A stretch of 64,000 nt of DNA from Scatophagus argus. Its lineage: Eukaryota > Chordata > Actinopteri > Scatophagidae. Positions 63,261 to 64,000 of this stretch are shown here, in pieces (position 1 is the first letter of the stretch; each line of letters begins with the position of its first letter). Under the pieces are notes generated by a model, which saw nothing but the letters and a program-made list of their open reading frames with translations, made no database searches and was not told where the DNA came from. Made by a program: the position numbers and the translations under genes. The stretch is from positions 3,951,223-4,015,222 of the forward strand of contig NC_058515.1 in NCBI RefSeq assembly GCF_020382885.2, read 5' to 3'.

Positions 63261-64000
63261 ATCACCAGCGCTAAAGTACCTCATCAGTGTAATCGCTTGA
63301 ATTAATTCGAACACTCTGACAGGATCTTTCGGGACCCCCCTCCCCCCGCAAAAAAACCAAACAAACAAAAAAAAACAGTCAACTCATATGTAAAACTCTC
63401 CGTTCATAACTGAACTCACGCATAACAAACTTAAAATCGTCTCGACGATTAAAGGAATGTCTCCCCTCTGGTCTTGTCTGAACTGCTACACCTTTAAGTA
63501 TTCATTAGTGCCATTCACCTTGTAGCGTGTCCCCTTCAACGCCAGCTGTTCACATTAGAGCTTAAGAAGGACGTAATACACTCCAGGCAAACTCAGCCAG
63601 GTGAGATTCCATAACTGAGATAAGGTTACCTTGAGTCTGGGGGAGATGACATCAAAGGCTGCTGGAAACCTTCTGAGTCAACAGGTAAGTCAAGGGCTTT
63701 AACACTAATACTGAAGCAATGATAATGATGTAGACAGCATGTACAGTTGACAGTCCTTTTTTCAGGCACCCCAAGTGAACTGAGTATTGACTATGGTGTT
63801 AAACAGGATTTGAAGACTGTGGTTGTATTGGAATTTAAGAGAAGCATTCATGTTAAAGCTGGGCAAGAGTAAAGATTTTTGACTAGATGTAAATTCTATA
63901 CGTCTTGCAGATTTTTTTAAGCCACTGTTCAAGATGAATTCCATTAACAATATGAAATTGCTATGGTAACTGATTTTACACAGAATTCTGATTGACATGA
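63261..64000. other. Sequence downstream of rbm4 copy B
   Basis: Nothing coding is recognised. Two donor-like sites (CCAG|GTGAGA near 63600 and CAACAG|GTAAGT near 63683) might mark the first exon of another transcript that runs off the right edge. Confidence 0.3.

Overview
The window is vertebrate nuclear DNA, most likely from a percomorph-type teleost. The evidence is compact multi-exon genes with GT-AG introns, many (CA)n microsatellites, and relics of interspersed repeats that are very common in fish genomes. No tool was run. All exon limits come from reading splice sites and keeping the frame against remembered vertebrate orthologues.

Layout, left to right. (1) 66-25813, minus strand: the first 20 coding exons (about 772 codons) of dock11, a Cdc42/Rac exchange factor of the zizimin class; the rest of the gene lies off the left edge. 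(2) 26.6-27.1 kb: a decayed dispersed repeat. (3) 27298-30186, minus: complete haus4 (9 coding exons, 377 aa), an augmin subunit. (4) 30.2-33.1 kb: promoter-like sequence, a roughly 417-bp non-autonomous DNA transposon with inverted ends, and an unexplained possibly decayed coding stretch ending in a polyadenylation signal. (5) 33812-47357, plus: complete fxr2 (17 exons, about 656 aa), with a long 3'UTR to about 49.8 kb. (6) 50.6-51.0 kb: a Tc1/mariner transposase relic. (7) 52.1-54.8 kb and 60.5-63.3 kb, plus: two tandem paralogues of the rbm4 family, both lacking the zinc knuckle of RBM4, with tifa (58681-59271, minus) between them. (8) 55.6-56.4 kb: three exon-like segments that join into one unrecognised reading frame.

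The genes do not form a pathway. fxr2 and the rbm4 copies encode RNA-binding proteins, haus4 acts in spindle microtubule nucleation, dock11 in Rho-GTPase signalling and tifa in NF-kB signalling. No novel multi-gene system is visible. The most useful new observations are at the level of gene structure: an in-frame 30-nt microexon candidate in dock11, a GC-AG intron in haus4, an in-frame alternative donor in fxr2, acceptors that abut (TG)n repeats, a conserved 3'UTR intron plus exon motif shared by the rbm4 duplicates, and the unknown three-exon frame at 55.6 kb.
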